This document shows, piece by piece, positions 24,757 to 33,808 of a stretch of DNA of 64,000 nt. Location of the stretch: NCBI RefSeq assembly GCF_018413525.1, contig NZ_JAHCDD010000017.1, forward strand, positions 1-64,000. The letters are read 5' to 3'. The translations under genes and the position numbers were made by a program. The notes under the pieces were generated by a model that saw only the letters and a list, made by a program, of their open reading frames with translations, made no database searches and was not told the origin of the DNA. This DNA comes from Acidovorax sp. CCYZU-2555 (GTDB lineage: Bacteria; Pseudomonadota; Gammaproteobacteria; Burkholderiales; Burkholderiaceae_C). The stretch's first letter is position 1, and the number at the start of each line of letters is the position of its first letter.

Positions 24757-26186
24757 AGCTGTCCGCCTTGCACCGCGTGAGCCTGCGGCGCATGCTGATC
24801 GCGCTGCTGCTCGCAGGCGTGATGATCGGCAGCCTGGTTCAGGTCTGGCTGACCTGGCATACGGCGCGCTCGGCGGTGAATGCGGCCTTCGACCGCTCGC
24901 TGTTTGGCGCGGTGAAGGCCATAGATGCCAATGTCTCCACCGAAAGCGGCGGGCTGGCGGTGGAACTGCCTTATGTGCTGTTTGAATTCTTCGAGCTCAC
25001 GGCCAATGGGCCGGTGTATTACCGGGTCGCGACGCAGGATGGCCTGGTGGAGATAGGCAGCCCCGATCTGCCTGTGCCGGCGCAGCCGCTGCGCGAGCGC
25101 CAGCCGCATTTCGAGACCGTGGAGTACGCGGGCCAGCAGATGCGCATTGCAAGCTACCAGCGTCTGCTGGCGCAGCCTATGGGTTCGAGTACCGACACCC
25201 GCCTGGTGATCCAGGTGGCCGAGCCGTTTGCCTCGCGCGACCAGTTCAGCCGGCGTTTCATTCTGGGGGCGGTGGCGCGCGACGCGCTGCTGGCCGCGCT
25301 GGCCGCGGCAGTGGCGGCGGCGGCAGTGGCCTGGGCATTGCGGCCGCTGCGGCAACTGCGCCAGGAAGTCGCGGCGCGCGCTCCCGACGATCTGTCGCCC
25401 ATGGACACCAGCCGCGTGCCCCAGGACGTGCTGCCGCTGGTCGAAGCCATGAACCAGCATATCTTTCGCCAGCGCGAACTGCTGGACAGCCAGCGCCGGT
25501 TTGTCGATGACGCCTCGCACCAGCTGCGCACGCCGTTGAGCACGCTGCTGACCCAGGTGTCGTTTGCCCAGCGCGCCACCGACCTGCCCAGCGTCCAGGC
25601 CGCGCTGGCGGCGCTGCGCGAACAGCTGCGCCACACCATTCGCCAGACCAACCAGATGCTGGCGCTGGCGCGCGCCGACACCTGCGACCTGGCAAGCGAG
25701 TCGGTCGATCTGGCCGAACTCGCGCGCGAAGTCACCCGGCGCTGGTGGCCGCAGGCGCGCGCCCAGCACATCGACCTGGGACTGGAGACGCCGGAGCAAG
25801 CGGTATGGGTGCGGGTGCAGCGTGAACTGCTGGAAGAAGCGCTGGCCAATCTGCTGGACAACGCCTTGCGCTATACGCCGGCGCAGGGGCGCATCACGGT
25901 CAAAGTGGCGTTGGAGCCGGGCTGCGCCTGCCTCAGCGTCAGCGACAGCGGCCCGGGCATTCCCCCCCACGACCTGCCGCAGGCAATGCAGCGCTTTTTT
26001 CGTGCCAGCAATTCGCAGGGAGCGGGCTCGGGCCTGGGGCTGGCCATCGTTGCCTCGATCGCCAGGCGCCACCAGGGCAGCCTCGCGCTGCGCCAGGCGC
26101 CCAATGAAGGCGGCCTGTGGGCGCAGATGCAGCTGCCGCGCGCGGCGCCGGAGTCTACTTTGCCGCCGGAAGACCCAGCTCCTTGA
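24753..26186 (+). CDS. Sensor histidine kinase (TctE-like)
   Basis: Membrane histidine kinase (477 aa) starting at a GTG that overlaps the regulator's stop. TM1 is near residues 10-32. The sensor region (AVKAIDANVSTESGGLAVELPYVLFEFFE) matches the two-component kinase N-terminal domain seen in TctE. TM2 is near residues 170-195. The dimerisation helix carries His256 in DDASHQLRTPLS. The ATPase domain has LLDNALRYTP, SDSGPGIPP and GSGLGLAIVASI. Its 3' end overlaps by 32 bp the 3' end of the convergent TctC-type gene, its likely target or co-sensor. Confidence 0.94.
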   Translation: MKLSALHRVSLRRMLIALLLAGVMIGSLVQVWLTWHTARSAVNAAFDRSLFGAVKAIDANVSTESGGLAVELPYVLFEFFELTANGPVYYRVATQDGLVEIGSPDLPVPAQPLRERQPHFETVEYAGQQMRIASYQRLLAQPMGSSTDTRLVIQVAEPFASRDQFSRRFILGAVARDALLAALAAAVAAAAVAWALRPLRQLRQEVAARAPDDLSPMDTSRVPQDVLPLVEAMNQHIFRQRELLDSQRRFVDDASHQLRTPLSTLLTQVSFAQRATDLPSVQAALAALREQLRHTIRQTNQMLALARADTCDLASESVDLAELAREVTRRWWPQARAQHIDLGLETPEQAVWVRVQRELLEEALANLLDNALRYTPAQGRITVKVALEPGCACLSVSDSGPGIPPHDLPQAMQRFFRASNSQGAGSGLGLAIVASIARRHQGSLALRQAPNEGGLWAQMQLPRAAPESTLPPEDPAP

Positions 26187-27132
26187 CCAGCGCGCGGTAG
26201 TGCGCGACCTGCTGGTGAACGTAGCGCTCAAGGTCCTTGCCCACCAGGGCCATGGGAAACAGTCCGCGTTCGGCGCGCAGCTGCTGAAAGCCGGGTGTGG
26301 CAAGCATCTTTGCGAAGGTCTCGCTCCAGAGCGCGTAGTCGGCGTCCGAGACACGCGGACCCAGATAGAAGCCGCGCACGATGGGCCAGGAAATCGCCGC
26401 GCCGGCTTCGCGCGCCGTGGGCACCTGGGACAGCGCGCCGGGCAGGCGCTGGTCTGACATCACGGCCAGGATGCGCAGCCGCGCGCCAGCCTGTATCTGC
26501 TGGCCGGTCTCGGCGGCATCGCCGGTGAATACATGAATGTGCCCGCCTTCGAGCGCGCGAATCGCTTCACCGCCGCCTTCAAAGGCGACAAAGCGCATCA
26601 GCTTGGGATTGGCGCCCGCGGCGCGCGCCAGCAGCGCGGCCTTCATCCAGTCCTGGCTGCCAATTGTTCCGCCGGCGCCCAGCACCACCTTGGCCGGCTC
26701 GGCCTTCATCGCGCGCATGACATCGGCCAGCGTCTGGTAGGGCGAGTCCTGGGCGACGACCACCGCGCCGTAGTCGGTGCCGATGGCGGCCAGCCAGCGC
26801 ACATCGCTTTCGGTATAGCGCCCGAACTTGCCCTGGGCCAGATTGAGCAGCGAGCCGCCCGAGAACGCGACAATGGCGCTGGCCTGGGCCGGGCTCTGGG
26901 CTATGACGCTGCTGTACGCCACCGCGCCAATTCCACCGGGCAGGTAGCGCAGGTGCATGGGTGTGGCGATGAAGCGGCCGTCGAGCAGGCCCTTTTGCAC
27001 CAGCTTGCAGCTCAGATCAAAGCCGCCGCCCGGTTTGGCGGGTGCAATGCATTCGGTCTGATCCAGCGCAGCGGCGGCGGCCGGCAGGGCCAGGGCGCAG
27101 GCCAGCAGGGCAAAGGTGAATCGATGGGACAT
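26155..27132 (-). CDS. TctC-type tricarboxylate-binding periplasmic receptor
   Basis: Periplasmic receptor of about 325 aa with a signal peptide (FALLACALALPAAAAALDQ). Its mature N-terminus TECIAPAKPGGGFDLSCKLVQ is characteristic of the true tricarboxylate receptor TctC rather than the wider Bug group. FEGGGEAIRALEGGHIHVFTGDAAE is also present. A start 24 bp further upstream (27156) is possible; neither has a good ribosome site. It is convergent with, and overlaps, the TctDE-like pair. No permease genes adjoin it, so it may act with the TctAB at 7404-9407 or as an input to the kinase. Confidence 0.9.
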   Translation of the reverse strand: MSHRFTFALLACALALPAAAAALDQTECIAPAKPGGGFDLSCKLVQKGLLDGRFIATPMHLRYLPGGIGAVAYSSVIAQSPAQASAIVAFSGGSLLNLAQGKFGRYTESDVRWLAAIGTDYGAVVVAQDSPYQTLADVMRAMKAEPAKVVLGAGGTIGSQDWMKAALLARAAGANPKLMRFVAFEGGGEAIRALEGGHIHVFTGDAAETGQQIQAGARLRILAVMSDQRLPGALSQVPTAREAGAAISWPIVRGFYLGPRVSDADYALWSETFAKMLATPGFQQLRAERGLFPMALVGKDLERYVHQQVAHYRALVKELGLPAAK

Positions 27133-27272
27133 GGGGGCAGAGCATATACAGGTCATGGGGTGCGGCGCGCGGGCCGGTGCGCGAAGCTAGGGTAAACACC
27201 TTGCGGCTGAAAGCCTGTTGAAAGCTGGCCGCAGGCAGCATGGCAGCTTCACAAGTATTTCGGAGACAGAAC

Positions 27273-28286
27273 ATGCCACGCCTTGCCCACGCATCGGATC
27301 TTTCCGCGGCCCCCACGCGCCGCCAACTGCTGAGCGCCGGCGGTGCGCTGGCATTGACGGGCCTGCTGCCCGGCGCGGCGCTGGCGCAAGGCGCCTGGCC
27401 GTCGAAGTCGGTGCGCTTCGTCGTGCCGTTCGCACCCGGCGGCAGCTCGGAAATCGTCGCCCGCTCCACATCCGCCGAGCTGTCCAAGACGCTGGGCCAA
27501 AGCGTGTTTGTCGACAACAAGCCGGGAGCGGCGGGCAACATCGCCATGTCTGAGGTGGCGCGCGCCGATGACCAGCACACGCTGATCCTGGGCCATATCG
27601 GCACGCTGGCCGTCAACCCCTATATCTTCGACAAGCTGCCCTGGTCGCCCAAGGATTTCAAGCCCATCAGCCTGCTGGCCAAGGTGCCCAGCCTGTATGT
27701 GGTGCACCCCGATGTGCCGGCAAAGAACCTGCGTGAGTTCATTGCCTACGCCAAGAGCAAGCCCGGCCGCCTGAGCTATGGCTCGGCCGGCAACGGCAGC
27801 GCCGGACAGCTGGCCTTTGAATACCTGAAGATGACGGCCGATGTGTACATGCTGCATGTGCCGTATCGCGGCACGGGACCGATGCTGACCGACCTGCTGT
27901 CGGGTCGGGTCGATGCCTCGGCGATCGGCGCCGCGGCCATCCTGCCCTTCATCAAGTCGGGCAAGGTGCGCTGCATTGCAACCGGCTCGTCCCAGCGCCT
28001 GGCGCAGCTGCCCGACGTGCCCACCGTGGCCGAGCAGGGCTTTCCCGGCTTCGAGATGACCCAGTGGTACGGCATGCTGGCACCGGCCAGCATGCCGCAG
28101 GCCCATGTCGACAAGCTGTCGGCCGAAACCATGAAGGCCGTCAAGGCACCCGATGCGCTCAAACGCCTGCATGGCGATGCGGCCGAAGTCATTGGCGACA
28201 CGCCCGCGCAGTTTGCCCAGTTCATTGCCACCGAGCAGGAACGCTGGAAGAAGGTGATTGCGCGCGCGAAGATCAAACCCGATTGA
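27273..28286 (+). CDS. Bug-family tripartite tricarboxylate transporter substrate-binding protein
   Basis: Periplasmic receptor (337 aa). TRRQLLSAGGALALTGLLPGAALAQ is a Tat-like leader, then VRFVVPFAPGGSSEIVARSTSAEL, VDNKPGAAGNIAMSEVAR and HVPYRGTGPMLTDLLSGRVDASAIG. GGAG with 8-nt spacing supports ATG 27273; a GC-poor in-frame start at 27240 has no such site. It is divergent from the TctC-type gene and its last 14 bp overlap the 3' end of the chelatase gene on the other strand. The ligand is unknown. Confidence 0.92.
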   Translation: MPRLAHASDLSAAPTRRQLLSAGGALALTGLLPGAALAQGAWPSKSVRFVVPFAPGGSSEIVARSTSAELSKTLGQSVFVDNKPGAAGNIAMSEVARADDQHTLILGHIGTLAVNPYIFDKLPWSPKDFKPISLLAKVPSLYVVHPDVPAKNLREFIAYAKSKPGRLSYGSAGNGSAGQLAFEYLKMTADVYMLHVPYRGTGPMLTDLLSGRVDASAIGAAAILPFIKSGKVRCIATGSSQRLAQLPDVPTVAEQGFPGFEMTQWYGMLAPASMPQAHVDKLSAETMKAVKAPDALKRLHGDAAEVIGDTPAQFAQFIATEQERWKKVIARAKIKPD

Positions 28287-28938
28287 GCTGGGCAGCGGCA
28301 ATCCACTGCGCATCCCAGTCGCGCGCCAGCCGCTGGCAGCGGCGCAGCGCCACGGCCTCGTTCTCGAAGTCGACAATATGGCAGCTGTCGGCCAGCGCCG
28401 GCCGAGCGGGCAGGGCCGCAAAACGGCCGTCGGTCAGCAGCCACAGCGACAGGTTCTGGACCGTGGATGCCTTGCGGCTGCGCTGCATCAGCGTTTGCGC
28501 CAGCTGCAGGGCCGACTCCACGGGCGTGGCGCCGCCGCCGCGCAGCGGTGCGATCCACACGGCGTTGAAGGTGGCCACCTTGCCCGGCGCCTGCAGCAGC
28601 CGCGCCTCGTTGCCGCCAAAGCCTATCACCGCCAAATGTTCGCGCCGGCGATAAAAGCGCTCGGTCAGTGCCAGCAGACAGCCCTTGGCCAGCGCGAGCT
28701 TCTCCCCGCGCAGCATAGAGGCCGACATGTCGAGCAGCACGCAGTGCAGCGTGTTGCTGCCCAGGGGCTGGGGCCGATAGCGCAGATCGCGCAGCTGCAG
28801 CGTCCCACTGCCTTTGCGTCCCAGCGTTTTAACCCAGTCAAGGCGTGCGCTGGCCGCGCCGGCAAGCCGCCCCTTGCCTGCGGTGTTTGCCCCGCGCCCT
28901 GCCTTGGCCTGACCGGCCAGCGCAGGGCGCGTCAGGCT
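28273..28938 (-). CDS. chlD: ChlD C-terminal VWA domain, reached by -1 frameshift from the ATPase frame
   Basis: This frame (221 aa after the slip site) has no start codon or ribosome site of its own near its beginning. It is open straight through the A7 slippery run and joins the ATPase frame there. It reads SLTRPALAGQAKAG, then WVKTLGRKGSGTLQLRDLRYRP, and a von Willebrand A domain with the MIDAS motif DMSAS, IGFGGNEARLL, GGGATPVESALQLA and LLTDGR. Read as a -1 fusion from 29990, the product is 572 aa, the normal size and domain order of a chelatase medium subunit (ATPase, proline-rich linker, VWA). Automated calls may instead show a separate VWA gene from a GTG at 28740, which would lose conserved residues. 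Confidence 0.85.
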   Translation of the reverse strand, partial: SLTRPALAGQAKAGRGANTAGKGRLAGAASARLDWVKTLGRKGSGTLQLRDLRYRPQPLGSNTLHCVLLDMSASMLRGEKLALAKGCLLALTERFYRRREHLAVIGFGGNEARLLQAPGKVATFNAVWIAPLRGGGATPVESALQLAQTLMQRSRKASTVQNLSLWLLTDGRFAALPARPALADSCHIVDFENEAVALRRCQRLARDWDAQWIAAAQLNRV

Positions 28939-28959
28939 TTTTTTGGCTTGAACCCCTCC
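28893..28959 (-). promoter_or_regulatory. Programmed -1 ribosomal frameshift signal in chlD
   Basis: All three parts of a classical bacterial signal are present on the minus strand. An SD-like GGAGGGG (28959-28953) lies 8 nt before the slippery heptamer A AAA AAA (28944-28938, in phase as CCA AAA AAA). Six nt further is a hairpin with a perfect 10-bp stem CGCGCCCTGC/GCAGGGCGCG (28931-28922 with 28902-28893) and an inner TGGCC/GGCCA stem. The zero frame meets TGA at 28934-28932, right after the slip site. A -1 slip gives the full ChlD; no slip gives the ATPase alone. Confidence 0.88.
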
Positions 28960-29990
28960 AAGGCCTTGAGCGGCTTGACCGCCTGCAGGCCCGTGGCCTG
29001 GGGCGGGGGCAGGGCGCCCCAGCTCTCGGACTGGCTTTCGCCGGGCGCGCCATCGCCGGCCTGCGGTGTGGGTGAAGGGGCGGGGGGGGGCGCGTTCGAT
29101 GCGTCGGGCGGCGGTGACGGCGCCGGTGGCGGGGGCGTGCCCGCGCCCGCGTCATGGCTGCGCCGGTGCGCCAGCGCCAGTTCTGCCACGGCATCGACAT
29201 CGGCCAGGCTCACCTCGCCGCGGCCGGCAAGCGCTGCATGGGCGCGCGCGGCGCGCAGCATCACCAGATCGGCGCGCACGCCTTCGACGCCTGCGCTCTG
29301 GCACAGTCCGGCCACATGGTCGTGCACGGCATCGGACCACTCGAGATCCGTGACGCTGTCGCGCGCCGCCGCCACGCGCGCGGCCAGCGCCTGCTGCGCG
29401 TCGGCGTAGCGCGCGGCAAACGCCTCGTGGTCGGCGTCATAGGCCATGCGCGTCTTGACAATCGCCTTGCGCGTGGCGACATCGGGCACATTCGCCAGCT
29501 GCACGAACAGGCCGAAGCGGTCGAGCAGCTGCGGGCGCAGTTGGCCTTCCTCGGGGTTCATCGTGCCTATCAGCGCAATGCGCGCCGGGTGCTGGTGCGA
29601 GACGCCGTCGCGCTCCACGCGGTTGACGCCGCTGGCGCTGACGTCGAGCAGCAGATCGACCAGGCCGTCGGCCAGCAGATTCACTTCATCGACATAGAGA
29701 ATGCCCTGGTGGGCCTGGGCCAGCAGGCCGGGGCGGAACTGCACGCGGCTGTCCTGCAGCGCGGCTTCGAGATCGAGCGAGCCGACAAGCTGCTCTTCGG
29801 TCGCGCCCAGCGGCAGATTGACGAAGCGGCCCGCGGGCAGCAGCGCCGCGAGCGCGCGCGCGCTGGTCGATTTGGCCGTGCCGCGCGGGCCTTCGACCAG
29901 CACGCCGCCCAGCAGCGGGTCGACAGCCACCAGCAGCAGCGCGGTCTGCAACGGCTGCTGGCCTTGCAGGGCGGTGAAGGGATAAGTCAT
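28932..29990 (-). CDS. chlD: Chelatase AAA+ ATPase (ChlI/BchI-like), zero-frame product of chlD
   Basis: AAA+ ATPase of 352 aa that powers metal insertion by the CobN chelatase. It starts at ATG 29990, overlapping the cobN stop as ATGA. Walker A is GPRGTAKSTSAR (about residue 37), Walker B GILYVDEVNLL, then the sensor region LIGTMNPEEGQLRPQLLDRFGL. The C-terminal lid is followed by a proline-rich linker (PPPPAPSPPP) and the protein stops at GFKPKKA just after a slippery A7. The short product could serve as the small (ChlI/CobS-like) subunit and the frameshifted product as the medium subunit. No separate cobS, cobT or chlI is in the window. Confidence 0.92.
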   Translation of the reverse strand: MTYPFTALQGQQPLQTALLLVAVDPLLGGVLVEGPRGTAKSTSARALAALLPAGRFVNLPLGATEEQLVGSLDLEAALQDSRVQFRPGLLAQAHQGILYVDEVNLLADGLVDLLLDVSASGVNRVERDGVSHQHPARIALIGTMNPEEGQLRPQLLDRFGLFVQLANVPDVATRKAIVKTRMAYDADHEAFAARYADAQQALAARVAAARDSVTDLEWSDAVHDHVAGLCQSAGVEGVRADLVMLRAARAHAALAGRGEVSLADVDAVAELALAHRRSHDAGAGTPPPPAPSPPPDASNAPPPAPSPTPQAGDGAPGESQSESWGALPPPQATGLQAVKPLKALEGFKPKKA

Positions 29991-32900
29991 CGGTTCTCCA
30001 GCAGCTGTTCGGCTGCAAGCAGTTGTTGTTCCAGCAGCGGCTGGTAGTCGCCGCTGTCCTGCCACAGTCCGCGCTGTATGGCTTCGAGCAGGCGCTCGCA
30101 GATGCCATGGAAGGCCGCGGGATTGTGCTGCTGCAGGAAGTCGCGCGTCGCGGCATCGGCGACAAAGGCGTCGGTCACGCGCGCGTATTGGTCGTCGCGC
30201 ACCACGCGCGCCGTGGCGTCGAAGGCGAACAGATAGTCCACGGTGGCCGCGACTTCGGCCGCGCCCTTGTAGCCATGGCGCTTGATGCCGTCTATCCACT
30301 TGGGGTTGGTCACGCGCGAACGCACGACGCGGCTGATTTCTTCTTGCAGCGTGCGCATGCGCGGGGCCTGCGGGTTGCTGTGGTCGCCGAAGTAGAGATC
30401 GGGCTGCTGCCCGCTGTAATGGCGCACGGCCGCGGCCATTCCGCCCTGGAACTGGTAGTAGTCGTCGGAGTCGAGCAGGTCATGCTCGCGGTTGTCCTGG
30501 TTGTGCACCACCAGCTGCATGGCGCTCAGGCGCTGCACAAAGGTCTCGGGCAGCGGCGTGCCGTTGTCGTTCTGGCCGTAGGCATAGGCGCCCCAGTTGC
30601 GGTAGGCCGTCGCCAGATCGGCGTCGGTCTGCCAGTTCTGGCCGTCCATCAGGCCTTGCAGGCCCGCGCCATAGCTGCCGGGCTTGGCGCCGAACACGCG
30701 CAGGCCCGCCTGGTGGCGCGCGTCCTTGGCGTCCATGCCTTGTTCCTGCAGCTGGGCGGCTTCCTGCAGCACGCGTGCGCGTATCGGATTGGTGTCCGCA
30801 TCTTCGTCTTCGAGATCTGCCACCTTCTGCACCGCGGCGTCGAACAGGCGTATCACATTGGTGAACGCATCGCGGAAAAAGCCCGAGACGCGCAGCGTCA
30901 CATCGACGCGCGGCCGGCCCAGCACCGACATGGGCAGCACTTCGAAATCGACCACGCGCCAGCTGCCGTCGGCCCACTTGGGGCGCACGCCCAGCAGCGC
31001 GAAGGCCTGGGCGATGTCGTCGCCGCCGGTGCGCATGGTGGCGGTGCCCCAGACCGACAGGCCCAGCGTGCGCGGGTAGTCGCCATGCTCCTGCGTGTAT
31101 TTCTCTATCAGCAGATTGGCCGATTGCAGGCCCAGGGTCCAGCTGGTGGGCGTGGGCACGGCGCGCGTGTCGATGGAAAAGAAGTTGCGGCCCGTGGGCA
31201 GCACGTCGGGCCGGCCGCGCGTGGGCGCGCCGCTGGGGCCCGCGGGCACGAAGCGGCCTTCGAGGCCGCGGCTGAGCTGCAGAATTTCCTGCGGGCCGCA
31301 GGCTTCGAGACGCGCGCGCAGGTCCTGCTGCACGCGCGCCAGCACGGCCAGCGTCTGCGCCATGGCGGGCGCGCTGGCGCTGACTTCCTCCAAGGGGCGC
31401 TCCAGCCAGTCCAGCGCGAGCAATTCGAGGCGTTCGCGTGTATCGCCGGTGTGGCGCCAGGGCTGGGGGTCGATCTGGGCCAGCAGTTCGGGGCGCGGGC
31501 CGGTCCAGGGCGCTTCCCAGGCCGCGTCCAGCGGGTCGAAGTCGGCGCCCAATTCGAAGTCGAGCGCGAACGCGCGTATCAGGCTGTTGTTCGCGCCCTG
31601 GCCATTGCCCACGGGGTGGCGCGCCAGCGCCAGCAGCGTGTCGCGCGCCAGGCGCCCCTGGGGCGACTGGCCGAAGATATGCAGTCCGTCGCGGATCTGG
31701 CTTTCCTTGAGTTCGCACAGATAGGCGTCGGTCTTGTTGAGCAGCAACTGCTCTTCTTCTGCGCTGCGCGGCTTGGCCACGCCCAGATCCTGGTGCAGAT
31801 CGTGGGCCAGGATATGGTCGAGGATCTGCTTGCGCAATAGCTCGGCGCGCCGGCGGTCCATGGTGATCGCGTCGTAGTACTCGTCGACCATGCGTTCGAG
31901 GTCGCGCGTCGCGCCATAGCTTTCGGCGCGCGTGAGCGGCGGCATCAAGTGGTCGACGATCACCGCCTGGGCGCGGCGCTTGGCCTGCGTGCCTTCGCCC
32001 GGGTCGTTGACGATGAACGGGTACAGGTGGGGCATGGGCCCGAACACCAGATCGGGCCAGCAGGTGTTGGCCAGGGCCACGCTCTTGCCCGGCAGCCATT
32101 CGAGGTTGCCGTGCTTGCCCACGTGCACCATGGCATCGGCATTCCAGGCGCTGCGCAGCCAGTGGTAGAACGCGAGGTAGTAGTGCGGAGGCACCAGATC
32201 GGGGTCGTGGTAGCTGGCCGCGGGATCGAGCTGGTAGCCGCGCGCGGGCTGAATGCCCACGAACAGGCGGCCGCAGCGCAGGCCGGCGATCATGAAGCGG
32301 CCTTCGCGCAGCATGGGGTCGGCTTCGGGCGGGCCCCAGCGTTCCAGGATGGCCTGCTGATTGCTTTCGGGCAGGCCGGCGAAGAACGCCTGGTAGCTCG
32401 CGAGTTCCAGGCTTTGCTGCGCAGGGCGCAACGCCCAGGAATCGGGGTCGTTGGTGATGCCTTGCTGCAACTGCACCATCAAGGCATCGCTGCCCTGCGG
32501 CAGGTCTTCCAGACCGTAGCCCTGTTCGCCCAGCGCGCGCAGGATATGCATCACCGAGGCCGGCGTGTCCAGCCCCACGCCATTGCCCAGCCGGCCTTCC
32601 TTGGTCGGGTAGTTGGCCATGATCAGCGCCAGGCGCTTGTCGGCGTTGGCTTTGCCGCGCAGCCGGCACCAGCGCTGGGCGAGTTCCACCACGAAGGCCA
32701 GGCGTTCGGCATGCGGCTGGTACTGCACCACATCCGACTGCGTGAGCTCGCTGCGGTGGGAGCGGCCCTTGAAGCTGATGGCGCGCGTGATGATGCGGCC
32801 GTCGACTTCGGGCATGGCCACATGCATGGCGATGTCGCGCGGCTGCAGGCCATGGGCGTCGTCGAGCCAGCTTTGCTCGTTGGCGCCCGACATGATGACC

Positions 32901-33808
32901 TGCAGCACGGGAATGTCGCCCGCCAGCGCATGGTCGCCCGGGGTTTCCAGCGACGATTGCGAGAACGAGGTGGTGTTGAGAATCAGCGCCACCTGGTGGT
33001 CGGCGCACAGCTGGTGCAGCATGGCCATGCAGGCCGCGTCTTTGAGCGACAGCAGGGCCAGCGGCAGCGGGTTCATGCCCTGCGCCAGCAGTTGCTCGCT
33101 CAGCGCCTTGAACACCTGCGTGTTGCCCGACTGCAGATGCGCGCGGTAGAACACGATCATCACCACGGGTGCGCCGTCTATCCACTGCAGCGGCCCGGGC
33201 TGCTGCCAGGCGGCGATGTCGGCGGCGTCACTGGCGTCGTTGGTGGGGTGGTAGACCGCGACCGACGGCAGGGGCCGCGGCGGCAAGGCCGGCTGTTCGC
33301 CGCCCAGAAAGCCGTGCCACAGATAGCGGAACATTTCGCGCGCGTTGGCCGCGCCGCCTTCGCGCAGATAGCGCCAGATGCTGCGGCACTGCTCCATCGT
33401 CGCCGTGCTTTTCTGCAGCAGGTTCAGGTCTTCGCTGGTGTCGCCCGAGAACATCACCAGCTCTATGCCCTTGATGCGGCAGATGTCGCGAATGCGTTCC
33501 GTGCCATAGGGCCAGTAGCTTTCGCCGCCCAGGTGATCGATGACGATCACGCGCGCGTGCTGCAGCACTTCGTCCACATAGAGATCGACCGACGCCGGCT
33601 GGCGCAGGTGCATCAGATTGGCCAGGCGCACCGTGGGCAACTGCTCGCCGTCCGGGCCGCCGCGCAGCTGGGCATAGACTTCGGCGAGCAAGGCCAGCGT
33701 GGTGTCGGCCGCGCTGAGAAATACCACCTGCGCCGGGGTCTGGCCCATGCTGGCGACGAAAGCCTCGTCATCGACAAAGCCACCGGGCTGGACAGCGAGC
33801 AAATGCAT
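29987..33808 (-). CDS. cobN: Cobaltochelatase large subunit CobN
   Basis: Large catalytic subunit (1273 aa) of the ATP-dependent aerobic cobalt chelatase, inserting Co2+ into hydrogenobyrinate a,c-diamide. Length and features match CobN: VIVIDHLGGESYWPYGTERIRD near the N-terminus, RLALIMANYPTKEGRLGNGVGLDTPAS, MVHVGKHGNLEWLPGK, and LGLSVWGTATMRTGGDDIAQAFALLGVRP. It is translationally coupled on both sides, sharing a base with cobW's stop and 4 bp with chlD's start. Expression should follow the cobalamin riboswitch at the head of the operon. Confidence 0.97.
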   Translation of the reverse strand: MHLLAVQPGGFVDDEAFVASMGQTPAQVVFLSAADTTLALLAEVYAQLRGGPDGEQLPTVRLANLMHLRQPASVDLYVDEVLQHARVIVIDHLGGESYWPYGTERIRDICRIKGIELVMFSGDTSEDLNLLQKSTATMEQCRSIWRYLREGGAANAREMFRYLWHGFLGGEQPALPPRPLPSVAVYHPTNDASDAADIAAWQQPGPLQWIDGAPVVMIVFYRAHLQSGNTQVFKALSEQLLAQGMNPLPLALLSLKDAACMAMLHQLCADHQVALILNTTSFSQSSLETPGDHALAGDIPVLQVIMSGANEQSWLDDAHGLQPRDIAMHVAMPEVDGRIITRAISFKGRSHRSELTQSDVVQYQPHAERLAFVVELAQRWCRLRGKANADKRLALIMANYPTKEGRLGNGVGLDTPASVMHILRALGEQGYGLEDLPQGSDALMVQLQQGITNDPDSWALRPAQQSLELASYQAFFAGLPESNQQAILERWGPPEADPMLREGRFMIAGLRCGRLFVGIQPARGYQLDPAASYHDPDLVPPHYYLAFYHWLRSAWNADAMVHVGKHGNLEWLPGKSVALANTCWPDLVFGPMPHLYPFIVNDPGEGTQAKRRAQAVIVDHLMPPLTRAESYGATRDLERMVDEYYDAITMDRRRAELLRKQILDHILAHDLHQDLGVAKPRSAEEEQLLLNKTDAYLCELKESQIRDGLHIFGQSPQGRLARDTLLALARHPVGNGQGANNSLIRAFALDFELGADFDPLDAAWEAPWTGPRPELLAQIDPQPWRHTGDTRERLELLALDWLERPLEEVSASAPAMAQTLAVLARVQQDLRARLEACGPQEILQLSRGLEGRFVPAGPSGAPTRGRPDVLPTGRNFFSIDTRAVPTPTSWTLGLQSANLLIEKYTQEHGDYPRTLGLSVWGTATMRTGGDDIAQAFALLGVRPKWADGSWRVVDFEVLPMSVLGRPRVDVTLRVSGFFRDAFTNVIRLFDAAVQKVADLEDEDADTNPIRARVLQEAAQLQEQGMDAKDARHQAGLRVFGAKPGSYGAGLQGLMDGQNWQTDADLATAYRNWGAYAYGQNDNGTPLPETFVQRLSAMQLVVHNQDNREHDLLDSDDYYQFQGGMAAAVRHYSGQQPDLYFGDHSNPQAPRMRTLQEEISRVVRSRVTNPKWIDGIKRHGYKGAAEVAATVDYLFAFDATARVVRDDQYARVTDAFVADAATRDFLQQHNPAAFHGICERLLEAIQRGLWQDSGDYQPLLEQQLLAAEQLLENR

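Noticed and set aside
28273-28740. A separate VWA gene starting at the GTG at 28740
   Set aside because: Conserved protein sequence continues upstream of that GTG without a break to the A7 slip site, and there is no ribosome site. The -1 fusion explains it better.
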